Assembly: GCF_013283665.1 (NCBI RefSeq)
Contig: NZ_JABEKU010000001.1
Coordinates: 1,674,001-1,738,000, forward strand
Length of the DNA stretch: 64,000 nucleotides
Direction of reading: 5' to 3'
Source: Ensifer sesbaniae
GTDB lineage: Bacteria > Pseudomonadota > Alphaproteobacteria > Rhizobiales > Rhizobiaceae
Part shown: one piece after another, positions 9,692-17,745 of the stretch
How positions within the stretch are numbered: position 1 is the stretch's first letter
How the letters are laid out: every line of letters starts with the position of its first letter
The notes under the pieces: generated by a model
The model's database searches: none
What the model was told of the DNA's origin: nothing
Seen by the model: only the letters and a program-made list of their open reading frames with translations
Made by a program: the position numbers and the translations under genes

Positions 9692-10090
9692 CTAACGAAT
9701 GTTCTGTTGAACGCGATTGAGTTCCATCTCAAGAGCCGCGATGGCCTTGCCGGTCTGCTCATGCAGCTTCTTGACCAGTGCAAGCTGCTCGCGAAGACCG
9801 TCGCGCTCGTCGTCGCACGCGTCTGAATCCGGGGCCTTGCCGAGGCCGGCAATCAGCCAGGCGGGCGTAACGCCCAACACGCCGGCCAGCAGGAACAGCC
9901 GGTTCGTCCGGGGTTCGGCGCGATCGCGCTCCCAGGCCGAGACCGTTTCAGCGCGGACCCCAAGCTGGTCTGCAAGATCCTTGGTGCTGAGGTTGGCGGC
10001 ATCGCGCGCCCTCCAGATGCGTCCACCCAGCGTGTCACCGTCGCTGGTGTCTCGCAGGCGGGCAATCATCGTTTCGGTGGACAAGCGCAT
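9692..10090 (-). CDS. XRE-family helix-turn-helix regulator
   Basis: This 132-residue protein has a Cro/C1-type helix-turn-helix at about residues 20-80 (NLSTKDLADQLGVRAETVSAWERDR) followed by a probable coiled coil (LREQLALVKKLHEQTGKAIAALEMEL) that may mediate dimerisation. ATG at 10088-10090 is preceded by AAAGGAGATA on the minus strand, which decides against an in-frame TTG 30 bases upstream. It is encoded 68 bases upstream of frmA on the same strand, so it may be transcribed with, or regulate, the formaldehyde gene; this is inference from position only. Confidence 0.88.
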   Translation of the reverse strand: MRLSTETMIARLRDTSDGDTLGGRIWRARDAANLSTKDLADQLGVRAETVSAWERDRAEPRTNRLFLLAGVLGVTPAWLIAGLGKAPDSDACDDERDGLREQLALVKKLHEQTGKAIAALEMELNRVQQNIR

Positions 10091-10245
10091 GGATATCTCC
10101 TTTGCCACGGTTACGTTCAAAGGTCCCGGACATCAGGCAGACCGCCGCTTTTGATGTCCGGGGCGGAAGATGGTCCTGAACTTATAGGCATTTGGTCGGC
10201 GAGGGACCACCCCGAAGCGCCAAAAACACCGTCAATTGCGGCTTA

Positions 10246-10337
10246 CTGCATGTCTCCTTAAGTCGACCTCGCTTTGAGGACGAAGACATGCAGAAAATCA
10301 AAGTGCCACAGCAACCTTTGCGCGTCTGATAAAACGC
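10246..10337. repeat. 48-base palindromic element with conserved 3' tail
   Basis: Positions 10246-10293 form a 48-base imperfect palindrome (ends CTGCATGTC and GACATGCAG, with an inner TCCTTAAGTCG/GCTTTGAGGA stem). A 44-base tail reads on towards ...CCTTTGCGCGTCTGAT. The tail recurs with few changes after the palindrome at 33760. The element fills part of the 306-bp gap between the divergent XRE and EamA genes; no promoter stands out there. Confidence 0.75.
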
Positions 10338-10396
10338 CCGACCGTTGAAAACCACAGCGTTGCCACTAATCTGCCGCGGCCAACCGGAGCTTGCCC

Positions 10397-11335
10397 ATGA
10401 CCGACGCCCGAACCGCGGCTGCCGAGCCTGCCAATACCGTCATGCAAGGCGTCGCCATCATGCTCTTTGCGATGGTCATTCTGCCCGGCATGGATGTGAT
10501 TGCAAAATATATGGCCGTTTATGAAGGCATGTCGCCCGGCCAGGTAACCTTCTATCGCTTCTTCTTCCAGTTGGTGGCTACGTTGCCCATGCTTCTCGGC
10601 GCCGGTGGCCTGCGGGCGCTGAAGCCGAAGCGTCCCTGGGCCAATCTGCTGCGCGGCGTGCTGCTGGCGACCGCGGCCTTGTTCTTTTTCATTTCCGTGA
10701 AGTACATGCCTTTGGCCGACACCTTTGCCATCTACTTCGTCGAGCCCTTCATCCTGACTTGCCTTTCGGCCGTGTTTCTCAAGGAGAAGGTCGGCTGGCG
10801 GCGTTGGCTGGCGATCGTCGTCGGCTTCGGTGGGGCGATGATCGTCATCCAGCCGAGCTTCGCGGTCTTCGGCGTGACGGCGTTGCTGCCGGTTGCCTGC
10901 GCCTTCGTGTTTGCCTGCTATCTGCTTCTCAATCGCGCGGTCGGTACCGGCGACTCGCCGCTGACGATGCAGACCATCGCCGGTATCGGCGGCACATTGA
11001 TGATGGCGCTGGTGATCCTGATCGGTAACGGCATGGGGAGTGCGGACTTCGTGCCGTCCTTACCCAAATCGGCACTTGGGTGGACGCTGGTGGTCGTGCT
11101 CGGCACGCTCTCCGGCTACGGCCACCTGCTCGTCGTCAAGGCCTTCAGAGCGGCGCCTGTTTCCTTGTTGGCGCCATTCCACTATTTCGAGATCGTCACG
11201 GCGACAGCGCTTGGCTACCTCATCTTCGGAGACTTTCCATCGCTCTCCAAATGGCTCGGCATCGCCATCATCGTCGGCTCTGGCCTCTTCATCATCTGGC
11301 GCGAGCGGCAGGCGGGGCGACGGGCCGCAAACTAG
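10397..11335 (+). CDS. EamA/RhaT-family (DMT) transporter
   Basis: This 312-residue protein has about ten hydrophobic helices in two tandem EamA repeats, the drug/metabolite transporter architecture. Recognisable features are the PGQVTFYRFFFQL segment in the first repeat and the LAPFHYFEIVTATALGYLIFGDFPS segment near the end of the second. ATG at 10397 was preferred to an in-frame TTG two codons earlier, given CCGGAG at 10384-10389. The substrate is unknown; members export metabolites or amino acids. Confidence 0.88.
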   Translation: MTDARTAAAEPANTVMQGVAIMLFAMVILPGMDVIAKYMAVYEGMSPGQVTFYRFFFQLVATLPMLLGAGGLRALKPKRPWANLLRGVLLATAALFFFISVKYMPLADTFAIYFVEPFILTCLSAVFLKEKVGWRRWLAIVVGFGGAMIVIQPSFAVFGVTALLPVACAFVFACYLLLNRAVGTGDSPLTMQTIAGIGGTLMMALVILIGNGMGSADFVPSLPKSALGWTLVVVLGTLSGYGHLLVVKAFRAAPVSLLAPFHYFEIVTATALGYLIFGDFPSLSKWLGIAIIVGSGLFIIWRERQAGRRAAN

Positions 11336-11341
11336 GCGGAA

Positions 11342-12061
11342 TTAGGCTCCGTCGGTTGTCGTCGGGCCGAACACGCTCTCGAAGGCTTCGCGCAGACGAA
11401 TGTCCACGTCCGGCATCATGACCGGCAGACCAAGGTCGACGAGACTCGTGACACCATAACCGCGGATACCGCAGGGCACGATGCCGCCGAAATGGTCGAG
11501 GTCGGGATCGACGTTCAGAGCGAAGCCGTGGAAGCTCACCCATTTGCGCAGGCGGATCCCGATTGCGGCAATCTTGTCTTCTGCCATGGAGCCATCCGGC
11601 AGGGCTGGCTTTTCCGGGCGGCGAACCCAGACGCCGACCCGATCTTCGCGGCGCTCGCCTCTGACATTCATGGAATCGAGCGTGGAAATGACGACGCTCT
11701 CCAGCGCGGCGACGAAGGCGCGCACGTCCTGTTTCCGGCGCTTGAGGTCGAGCATGACGTAAACGACGCGCTGTCCCGGACCATGATAGGTGTATTCGCC
11801 GCCGCGACCTGTCGCGAAAACCGGAAAGCGGTCTGGCATCACCAGGTCGGCAGCATCGGCGCTGGTTCCGGCCGTATAAAGCGGTGGATGCTCGACCAGC
11901 CAGACGAGTTCGTCCGCCGTTCCGGCCGCGATCGCGGCGGCTTCCTGCTCCATCAACTCGACGGCCTGTGGATAATCGACCAGTTCGGAGGCGATCCGCC
12001 AGCGAACCGGCGGTGATTCCGGAGGGGCGAACATGTCCTGGCTCAGATTCTCACGCTGCAT
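11342..12061 (-). CDS. lipB: Octanoyl-[acyl-carrier-protein]:protein N-octanoyltransferase
   Basis: This 239-residue LipB homologue transfers octanoate from ACP to lipoyl domains of 2-oxoacid dehydrogenases and the glycine cleavage H protein. The family signature is present: [17 protein letters not shown], with the conserved His and Gly residues. The catalytic cysteine lies in [11 protein letters not shown] and the lysine in [18 protein letters not shown]. The frame is open upstream to 12163, but ATG at 12059-12061 ([11 protein letters not shown]) is preceded by AGGAA and gives normal length. It converges on the EamA gene, only six bases from its stop. Confidence 0.93.
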   Translation of the reverse strand: MQRENLSQDMFAPPESPPVRWRIASELVDYPQAVELMEQEAAAIAAGTADELVWLVEHPPLYTAGTSADAADLVMPDRFPVFATGRGGEYTYHGPGQRVVYVMLDLKRRKQDVRAFVAALESVVISTLDSMNVRGERREDRVGVWVRRPEKPALPDGSMAEDKIAAIGIRLRKWVSFHGFALNVDPDLDHFGGIVPCGIRGYGVTSLVDLGLPVMMPDVDIRLREAFESVFGPTTTDGA

Positions 12062-12190
12062 TCGCTCGGTATTCCTGTTTTTCAGAGCTTGTACATGGGA
12101 CGGCGTGAGACAAGAGTCCAGCGTTTCCACGGCTTCCCGAGCGGGCTGTTGAAATAGTTTCATTTCCCGTCAAATTTCTGTCGTCATCCT

Positions 12191-12219
12191 CTTGTGCCCC
12201 CCAGGGGCTTTTGCTACAT
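12191..12219 (+). promoter_or_regulatory. Promoter of tRNA-Leu copy 1
   Basis: CTTGTG at 12191-12196 and CTACAT at 12214-12219 are separated by 17 bases, closely matching the rhizobial housekeeping consensus CTTGAC-N17-CTATAT. The tRNA begins 37 bases downstream. Confidence 0.75.
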
Positions 12220-12255
12220 GCAGCCGCGTCGGCGCAAGTCGGCATCTACCACGAT

Positions 12256-12340
12256 GCGGTCGTGGCGGAATTGGTAGACGCGCAGCGTTGAGGTCGCTGT
12301 GGGGCAACCCGTGGAAGTTCGAGTCTTCTCGACCGCACCA
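12256..12340 (+). tRNA. tRNA-Leu (anticodon GAG), copy 1
   Basis: The 85-base cloverleaf has acceptor stem GCGGTCG/CGACCGC with encoded CCA. It has a D-arm GGCGGAATTGGTAGACGC, an anticodon stem CAGCG/CGCTG with loop TTGAGGT (anticodon GAG, reading CUC/CUU), a long class II variable arm and a TTCGAGT T-loop. The variable arm and A73 support leucine identity. It is identical to the copy at 12727. Confidence 0.96.
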
Positions 12341-12344
12341 AAAG

Positions 12345-12377
12345 AACCCGGCTTCGGCCGGGTTTTTTGTTTTTTTC
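12345..12377 (+). terminator. Rho-independent terminator of tRNA-Leu copy 1
   Basis: AACCCGGC pairs with GCCGGGTT around a TTCG tetraloop, followed by a T-rich run interrupted by one G. Confidence 0.9.
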
Positions 12378-12661
12378 CTCAGCTCAGCGAGATGGCGTTT
12401 AGCCTGGGATCGGGTCTTTGACCGATATATTCGCTGCACGTTTCCGCTCAAGAACAGGCGTCCAACATGGCGGAAGCTCGTTCGTCTTGCTCGCGATTGG
12501 TAGGGGCCTGCCGCGATCCAAACGGCCGGTCTCGGCGCTATGGCTGATAACGTGCGTGCGCACTTGGTCTGCGAGAGGCGGCCGGGCACGGCTTCTTCAC
12601 ACCGAAAAATGCGAAGGCTGCTGCGTTCCGTCGCGATCATTCGAATTGTGCACAGCCGTCC

Positions 12662-12690
12662 CTTGTGCACCCCGGGGGCTTTTGCTAAAT
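12662..12690 (+). promoter_or_regulatory. Promoter of tRNA-Leu copy 2
   Basis: CTTGTG at 12662-12667 and CTAAAT at 12685-12690 are separated by 17 bases, at the same distance from the tRNA as in copy 1. The -10 differs from copy 1 by one base. Confidence 0.72.
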
Positions 12691-12726
12691 GCAGCCCCGC
12701 TGGCGCGAGTCGGCAGCTACCACGAT

Positions 12727-12811
12727 GCGGTCGTGGCGGAATTGGTAGACGCGCAGCGTTGAGGTCGCTGTGGGGCAACCCGTGGAAGTTCGAGTCTTCT
12801 CGACCGCACCA
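12727..12811 (+). tRNA. tRNA-Leu (anticodon GAG), copy 2
   Basis: This is an 85-base copy, identical to the tRNA at 12256 including the anticodon loop TTGAGGT and encoded CCA. It has its own promoter and terminator. Confidence 0.96.
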
Positions 12812-12814
12812 AAT

Positions 12815-12842
12815 ACCCGGCTTCGGCCGGGTTTTTTGTTTG
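12815..12842 (+). terminator. Rho-independent terminator of tRNA-Leu copy 2
   Basis: ACCCGGC pairs with GCCGGGT around TTCG, followed by TTTTTGTTTG. Confidence 0.88.
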
Positions 12843-12958
12843 TAGATCCAACAGTAAGCGTTGAACGCGCGTGGACGGACCTGTGCCGGCCCGTTGCGTT
12901 CGTCTGCACCGTCGATCGCAACGGGCCTTTCAGGTCGAGCGCGACTCCACGGCCCTCG

Positions 12959-13228
12959 TCAGCCGTTGCCGGCGGGCCCACTTTGGTCCACGCGGCGCCG
13001 GACGAGCTTGTAGCTGTGATCGGGCTGAACCTCGTAGGTTTCGTAGACCATCTGCCCTTCATACATGAAGCGGTTCTGGACCATCGTGCCGGGAGCGGCC
13101 TGCGTCTTTCTCTTGCTCGCATTCTCGCCGTAGGTCAGGCTTTCGGGCAGGGGTTCAAGGCTCTGTTGGGCGCTGTTGCAACCGGCAAGAGCCAGGAGGC
13201 CGATGACTGCAAGATATGTTGGCTTCAT
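12959..13228 (-). CDS. Small outer-membrane-type lipoprotein
   Basis: This 89-residue protein begins with a lipoprotein signal peptide: basic start, hydrophobic stretch and lipobox LALAGC, with Cys17 as the acylation site. The mature part is short and polar, including MVYETYEVQPDHSYKLVRRR near the end. AAGGA precedes ATG at 13226-13228 on the minus strand. I do not recognise a characterised family. It lies just downstream of the peptide-deformylase-like gene on the same strand. Confidence 0.75.
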   Translation of the reverse strand: MKPTYLAVIGLLALAGCNSAQQSLEPLPESLTYGENASKRKTQAAPGTMVQNRFMYEGQMVYETYEVQPDHSYKLVRRRVDQSGPAGNG

Positions 13229-13276
13229 TGTCAGATCCTTGGTGAAGTCACTTGATACTGTCTGCGGGGCACGGCT

Positions 13277-13786
13277 CTAGCCGCGTGTCTGTTCCCTTGT
13301 CAGTTTTTCGAATTTCTTGATCGCCCGATCGCGTTTCAGGCGCGAGAGGCGTTGGGTCCAGAATATGCCGTCCAGCTGATCGATCTCGTGCTGCAGGCAA
13401 ATCGCCATCAGCCCTTCGGCCTCTTCTTCCATTGTTTCACCGGAGAGCGCCTGAAAGCGAACTCGCACCGCTTGCGGACGTTCGACGTCTTCCGTGACCC
13501 CTGGCATCGAAACGCTGCCTTCCGCATGTTTCATGAGCTGGGTAGAGTGCCAGACGATCTCCGGGTTGACGTAGATCCTAACGCCGCTCTCCTGGTCGAG
13601 TTCGATCACGGTCACCCGCTGAAGGACACCAATATGCGGGGCGGTGATGCCGATACCCGGTGCCGCTCGCATCGTGTCGAGAAGATCGGCCGCAAGGGCC
13701 TCGAGCGTCGCGTCAAAGCGGGTGACGCTGTCCGCCTTGCGGCTCAACATTTGGTTTGGAAAGCGGACAATGGGACGGATCGCCAT
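13277..13786 (-). CDS. Peptide deformylase-like protein with altered metal site
   Basis: This 169-residue protein is clearly homologous to peptide deformylase along its length, but the three catalytic motifs are changed. Motif 1 (usually GxGxAAPQ) is GIGITAPH at residues 44-51. Motif 2 (EGCLS) is EGSVS at 89-93, replacing the metal-binding Cys with Ser91. Motif 3 (HExDH) is HEIDQ at 133-137, replacing one metal-binding His with Gln137. It is therefore unlikely to be a normal deformylase. Related PDF-like proteins are known in rhizobia. ATG at 13786 is preceded by GAGGAA; the open frame extends to 13945. Confidence 0.88.
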   Translation of the reverse strand: MAIRPIVRFPNQMLSRKADSVTRFDATLEALAADLLDTMRAAPGIGITAPHIGVLQRVTVIELDQESGVRIYVNPEIVWHSTQLMKHAEGSVSMPGVTEDVERPQAVRVRFQALSGETMEEEAEGLMAICLQHEIDQLDGIFWTQRLSRLKRDRAIKKFEKLTREQTRG

Positions 13787-14174
13787 CAGATATTCCTCGG
13801 CTGCAGCGGTCTTGGGCGTTCGTCCCGTTGAGGAACGCAGGAGACGCCGTAAACCTTGAGCTGCTGTTTCGCTCGCTGAAATCGATTCCGGCTTCAGGGA
13901 ACGAAGAAAAGTGCTAACCGATCGTGCGGTCGATGTCGACTGCATCGAGATACCGCCGGTTTCTCATGTATTTGCAACAGCTTGAATAAATCTGTTGTCG
14001 CCACGCGCGGGGTGGTAACTGTGCTGTGGACCTCGGCGGGGCTTTGCGGTAGCAGGCTCTAGAGCCCGACTCCGGACCACGGCGGCGGAAGAAGGCCAGC
14101 CAACCGTCAGTGACGCATTCTTTCCGGTCTGCAAAGATGGCCACCGGAAAGCAGCAATCGTTTCGAGGGCGCCC
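13787..14174. other. 388-bp intergenic region upstream of mgtE
   Basis: This gap separates the divergent PDF-like gene and mgtE. It must hold both promoters, but no match to the rhizobial consensus stands out. I looked for an M-box-like magnesium leader and found none. Several GC-rich inverted repeats are present between 14010 and 14090 without a clear terminator. Confidence 0.5.
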
Positions 14175-15596
14175 ATGAGCAATATCGGCGACGACGACAG
14201 CGGTCTCGAAGACGTCAAGACCTTTGACGGTTCGGACATCTATGCCGACGACGGTTCGGTCCGTTCCGATTTCCTCATGCATGTCGGCGCGGCGATTGCC
14301 GATCGCGACACGATCTATCTGCGCCAGCACGTTGCCGGCCTGCATTCCTCGGAACTCGGCGACCTGCTCGAGGCGATCCAGCCGGAGCAGCGTCTGGCGC
14401 TGGTCTCGCTGCTCGGCAAGGAGTTCGACCTTTCGGCGCTGACCGAGGTCGACGAGGCGATCCGTCTCGATATCGTCGATCATCTGCCGAACGAGCAGAT
14501 CGCCGAGGCTATCGGCGAGATGGATTCCGACGACGCCGTCTACATTCTCGAGGACCTCGACCAGGAAGACCAGGACGAAATCCTGGCGAAGCTTCCCTTC
14601 ACGGAACGGGTTCGTCTGCGCCGCTCGCTCGACTATCCCGAGAGCACGGCCGGCCGGCGCATGCAGACCGAGTTCGTGGCGGTGCCGCCGTTCTGGACCG
14701 TCGGCCAGACGATCGACTACATGCGCGAGGACGAGGACCTGCCCGAGAGCTTCACGCAGATCTTCGTCATCGATCCCACCTTCAAGCTGCTCGGCGCCGT
14801 GGACCTCGATCGCGTGCTGCGTACCAAACGCTCGGTCAAGGTCGATGCAATCATGCACGACACGAGCCACGCCATTCCTGCCGAAATGGACCAGGAAGAG
14901 GCAGCTCAGCTCTTCGAGCAGTACGACCTGCTCTCCGCGGCGGTGGTTGACGACAACGGTCGGTTGGTCGGCGTTCTCACCATCGACGACGTCGTCGACG
15001 TCATCCAGGAAGAAGCCGAGGAAGACTTGCTGCGCCTGAGCGGTGTCGGCGACGAAGAGCTGTCGGACTCGGTGGCGGAAGCATCGCGCTCGCGCGTGCC
15101 CTGGCTGTTCATCAATTCCATGACGGCCTGCATTTCCGCTTCGGTCATCGGCCTATTCGATGCGACCATTCAGCAGATCGTGGCGCTTGCTATCCTGATG
15201 CCGATCGTCGCCGGCATGGGCGGCAATGCCGGTTCGCAGACGATGACGGTCACCGTGCGTGCGCTCGCGACCCGCGGTCTCGATATTCACAACGCTCCGC
15301 GCATCATCCGGCGCGAAGCCGGGGTGGGGCTCCTCAACGGCATGATCTTCGGCGCGCTGATCGGTTTGGTGGCCGGTCTCTGGTTTCAGGATCCGAACAT
15401 CGGCGGCATCATCGCTACTGCGATGCTGATCAACATGATGGCCGCAGCGCTTGCCGGCATCCTCGTTCCGCTGTGTCTGGACCGCTTCGGCGCGGATCCG
15501 GCCGTCTCTTCCGCCGTCTTCGTGACCGCCATTACGGATATCACTGGCTTCTTCAGTTTTCTCGGCATTGCCACCTGGTGGTTCCACGTCACGTAA
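14175..15596 (+). CDS. mgtE: MgtE-family magnesium transporter
   Basis: This 473-residue protein has the three MgtE parts. First is an N-terminal superhelical domain (AGLHSSELGDLLEAIQPEQR through MDSDDAVYILEDLDQED). A CBS pair follows, from about residue 150 to 285 (GRLVGVLTIDDVVDVIQEE). Last is a C-terminal domain of five transmembrane helices from about residue 310, with the pore signature PIVAGMGGNAGSQT. The protein is a Mg2+-gated channel for magnesium uptake. The acidic N and CBS domains act as the magnesium sensor. It lies divergent to the PDF-like gene after a long leader. Confidence 0.95.
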   Translation: MSNIGDDDSGLEDVKTFDGSDIYADDGSVRSDFLMHVGAAIADRDTIYLRQHVAGLHSSELGDLLEAIQPEQRLALVSLLGKEFDLSALTEVDEAIRLDIVDHLPNEQIAEAIGEMDSDDAVYILEDLDQEDQDEILAKLPFTERVRLRRSLDYPESTAGRRMQTEFVAVPPFWTVGQTIDYMREDEDLPESFTQIFVIDPTFKLLGAVDLDRVLRTKRSVKVDAIMHDTSHAIPAEMDQEEAAQLFEQYDLLSAAVVDDNGRLVGVLTIDDVVDVIQEEAEEDLLRLSGVGDEELSDSVAEASRSRVPWLFINSMTACISASVIGLFDATIQQIVALAILMPIVAGMGGNAGSQTMTVTVRALATRGLDIHNAPRIIRREAGVGLLNGMIFGALIGLVAGLWFQDPNIGGIIATAMLINMMAAALAGILVPLCLDRFGADPAVSSAVFVTAITDITGFFSFLGIATWWFHVT

Positions 15597-15664
15597 GCGC
15601 CGTTGTTTGACTTTTACGTCAAGGTCAACGATAGTGGATTTGCGAAAAATCATGGAATGGCAGC

Positions 15665-16051
15665 GTGAATAAATATTATAGCATCACCGAATTGACGCGG
15701 GAATTCGGCATTTCCACCCGAACGCTGCGGTTCTATGAGGACGAGGGCCTCATTCATCCCGAGCGCCGCGGCCGTACGCGGCTGTTCCGACCCGCGGATC
15801 GGCGGCTGATCCAGGAAATTCTGCGTGGCCGGCGGATCGGCTTTACGATTGCCGAGATCCGCGAAATCATCCAGGTCTACAAGGACCCGCCCGGCGAGAT
15901 GGGCCAGCTTCGCCTGTTGATGAGCCGCGTCGAGGAGAAGCGCGAGGAACTTCGCCAGAAGCGCAAGGATATCGAAGATACCCTGGCAGAGCTCGACAAT
16001 GTCGAAGAGGCGTGCCTCACGCGTCTGGCGGAGATTGGCGTCGGCACCTGA
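15665..16051 (+). CDS. MerR-family transcriptional regulator
   Basis: This 128-residue regulator has an N-terminal MerR helix-turn-helix with wing (YSITELTREFGISTRTLRFYEDEGLIHPERRGRTR, within residues 4-40). A dimerisation coiled coil follows (LLMSRVEEKREELRQKRKDIEDTLAEL). Metal-binding cysteine pairs are absent, so it is not a typical metal sensor; the only cysteine is near the C-terminus. The start is GTG at 15665, because ATG codons just upstream are out of frame. A good terminator follows at 16080. The target genes are not evident; the nearest same-strand gene upstream is mgtE. Confidence 0.88.
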   Translation: MNKYYSITELTREFGISTRTLRFYEDEGLIHPERRGRTRLFRPADRRLIQEILRGRRIGFTIAEIREIIQVYKDPPGEMGQLRLLMSRVEEKREELRQKRKDIEDTLAELDNVEEACLTRLAEIGVGT

Positions 16052-16079
16052 TCCGCCAATGCATTTGAGGAATTTGAAG

Positions 16080-16103
16080 GGTGGCGTCTGCGCCGCCTTT
16101 TTT
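16080..16103 (+). terminator. Rho-independent terminator of the MerR gene
   Basis: GGTGGCG pairs with CGCCGCC (one G-T wobble) around TCTG, followed by six T. Confidence 0.88.
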
Positions 16104-16127
16104 GTTTGGCCATTCCGGCCTGCCGGC

Positions 16128-16601
16128 TCAGATCCAGCGGCTGGTGTGCCGGCAATAGCGCTCGAACTCGAAGCCGAAGCGCGACAGCAAGTGCCGCTCT
16201 TCATTGCGAATGGCAAAGAGCGTCGTCAGCATCACCGCTGCGATCGCCGTGATGAAGAACCACGGATTGAGCGTCGCTAGGCCAAAGCCGACCATCATCA
16301 AAGTATAGCCGAGATAGATCGGATTGCGCGTGAAGCGGAAGGGGCCGTAGGTGACAAGGCAGGTCGCCGAGCGGTAAGGCATGACGGCCGTGTGGCGGTC
16401 GAGCAACGTCTTGACCGCCCAGAGGTCCAGCCAGATGGCCGCAACGATCAGTATGCCGCCGATGATCCAGGGAAACCAGCTATGTCCATGTGCCACCGGG
16501 ATGGGGGAATATCGCCCCAGAACAAGGGCCGCGAGCGTGGCGACGCCGTAGAGCAGGGCGGGCCACGGGAAGGTCAGCGGCTTGGCACGATAGGCATTCA
16601 T
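16128..16601 (-). CDS. Isoprenylcysteine/phospholipid methyltransferase-like membrane protein
   Basis: This 157-residue protein has about four hydrophobic helices and the family signature RFTRNPIYLGYTLMMVGFGL followed by RNEERHLLSRFGFEFERYC. This is the SAM-binding region of the ICMT/PEMT superfamily of integral membrane methyltransferases. The substrate is not predictable; bacterial members are mostly uncharacterised. ATG is at 16599-16601. It is encoded directly downstream of the DUF1624 gene (stop at 16605, so the two are almost adjacent) and is probably co-transcribed with it. Confidence 0.85.
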   Translation of the reverse strand: MNAYRAKPLTFPWPALLYGVATLAALVLGRYSPIPVAHGHSWFPWIIGGILIVAAIWLDLWAVKTLLDRHTAVMPYRSATCLVTYGPFRFTRNPIYLGYTLMMVGFGLATLNPWFFITAIAAVMLTTLFAIRNEERHLLSRFGFEFERYCRHTSRWI

Positions 16602-16604
16602 GTC

Positions 16605-17621
16605 CTAGTCCCCTGATTGCACGTCCATTGTGCACTGTCGCGCGATTCGCGCAATGCGTTCATCGGTGCTGACGTTGATCTCTCCCCTGTTCAGATCGTC
16701 GAACAGGTTCTGCTGTACCAGAAGGTCTAACGTACAGCCGCAGAAGGTCTCGCACGGCACGGCTGGGTTGCCCTGGTTGCAGGCCGCGACGCAATTGCTG
16801 CGGTACGCCTGTTTGGGATCCGGCAATGTCGGCGGTGAGATCAGCGAGAAGAGATAGACCAGTCCGATGAGCACGGGCTGGTGAATGAGGTATATGGCCA
16901 GACTGTGACGGCCGCCGAAGACGAAGGGCTTCATCCACAGCTTGCCCTTGTCGCCTGTGGATGGGCGGATTGCCAGGGCCGCAACGAGCCGCGCGTGGAA
17001 GAGCTTGGCTGCGGCAAGGCCGAGCAGGAATGGCCCGAGCCACGGCAGCAGCGGCACGTAGTCGTTGGAGCGCGGCAGCGTTTCGGACAGTCCGACCCAC
17101 CAGAGCCAGGGTGCGTCGAAGGCCGCCGAGCGCAGATAGAAGGGGGCTGCGATGGCTGCTGCAGCCGCAACGAGGGAGACGACGGCGGGAAGCCGCAGGA
17201 AAACGAGGCCGATCACGCTTGCGGCGGCGATAGCATGCAGGATGCCGAAGAAGATGAACGTGTCCGGGAACGCGAAATAGGTCGCGATGGTAATCAGCGC
17301 CGCGGCACCGGCGATCTTGGCGAAGCGGCGCATGAACGCGTCGAAGCGCAGATTCGGCCATTGTCCGAGCACCAGGCTGTAACCGGCGAGGAACAGGAAG
17401 CTGCTGGCGATCAGCCGGGCGAAGATCTTCCAGCCGCCGGTGCCGGCGGTTCCCGCGGCAACATAGCCGAAGAACTCGAGATCCCAGACGAAGTGATAGG
17501 TTGCCATGGCGAGCAGCGCCACGCCGCGCGCGAAATCGATGAAAGCGAGCCTTCCCCGTGCGGCGGGTTGAGCCGGTATCTGTGTTGCCGGTGAAGTCAT
17601 GTTGCTGTCGGACATGGGCAT
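16605..17621 (-). CDS. DUF1624 (heparan-alpha-glucosaminide N-acetyltransferase-like) membrane protein
   Basis: This 338-residue multi-pass protein begins with the acyltransferase-like signature RLAFIDFARGVALLAMATYHFVWDLEFFG and ends its membrane region with GRHSLAIYLIHQPVLIGLVY, as in DUF1624. The family is related to transmembrane acyltransferases that move acyl groups across membranes; its substrate here is unknown. A hydrophilic tail of about 70 residues follows, with five cysteines (NCVAACNQGNPAVPC and ETFCGC). ATG at 17621 has AGGA seven bases upstream; a second ATG lies two codons in. Confidence 0.85.
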   Translation of the reverse strand: MPMSDSNMTSPATQIPAQPAARGRLAFIDFARGVALLAMATYHFVWDLEFFGYVAAGTAGTGGWKIFARLIASSFLFLAGYSLVLGQWPNLRFDAFMRRFAKIAGAAALITIATYFAFPDTFIFFGILHAIAAASVIGLVFLRLPAVVSLVAAAAAIAAPFYLRSAAFDAPWLWWVGLSETLPRSNDYVPLLPWLGPFLLGLAAAKLFHARLVAALAIRPSTGDKGKLWMKPFVFGGRHSLAIYLIHQPVLIGLVYLFSLISPPTLPDPKQAYRSNCVAACNQGNPAVPCETFCGCTLDLLVQQNLFDDLNRGEINVSTDERIARIARQCTMDVQSGD

Positions 17622-17745
17622 TCGCCATCCTGTGGGCGTGAGGAAGAGTGACAGGCTTGGCTTGCGCCAAACACGCGTCGCTGGTTGATGGTGGAACTGA
17701 GTAGGCCTGACTTGTTTCTGTTCGGCGCGAAAGGCGTGCGTGCCG

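Larger units (their letters stand above)
12191..12842. repeat. Tandem duplication of a tRNA-Leu transcription unit
   Basis: Two copies of a promoter-tRNA-terminator unit are offset by exactly 471 bases. Copy 1 spans about 12191-12377 and copy 2 about 12662-12842. The tRNA parts are identical; the upstream flanks of about 65 bases are near-identical; the terminators share the CCCGGC-TTCG-GCCGGG stem-loop. The sequence between them (12378-12661) has diverged and holds no recognisable gene. Confidence 0.9.

Noticed and set aside
12378-12661. Possible extra gene or mobile element between the duplicated tRNA genes
   Set aside because: No transposase, inverted terminal repeats or protein-like frame is present; the segment is explained as diverged spacer of a tandem duplication.
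13787-14174. Possible magnesium-sensing leader (M-box type) upstream of mgtE
   Set aside because: The gap is long enough, but I could not recognise the conserved M-box helices or a terminator/antiterminator pair.
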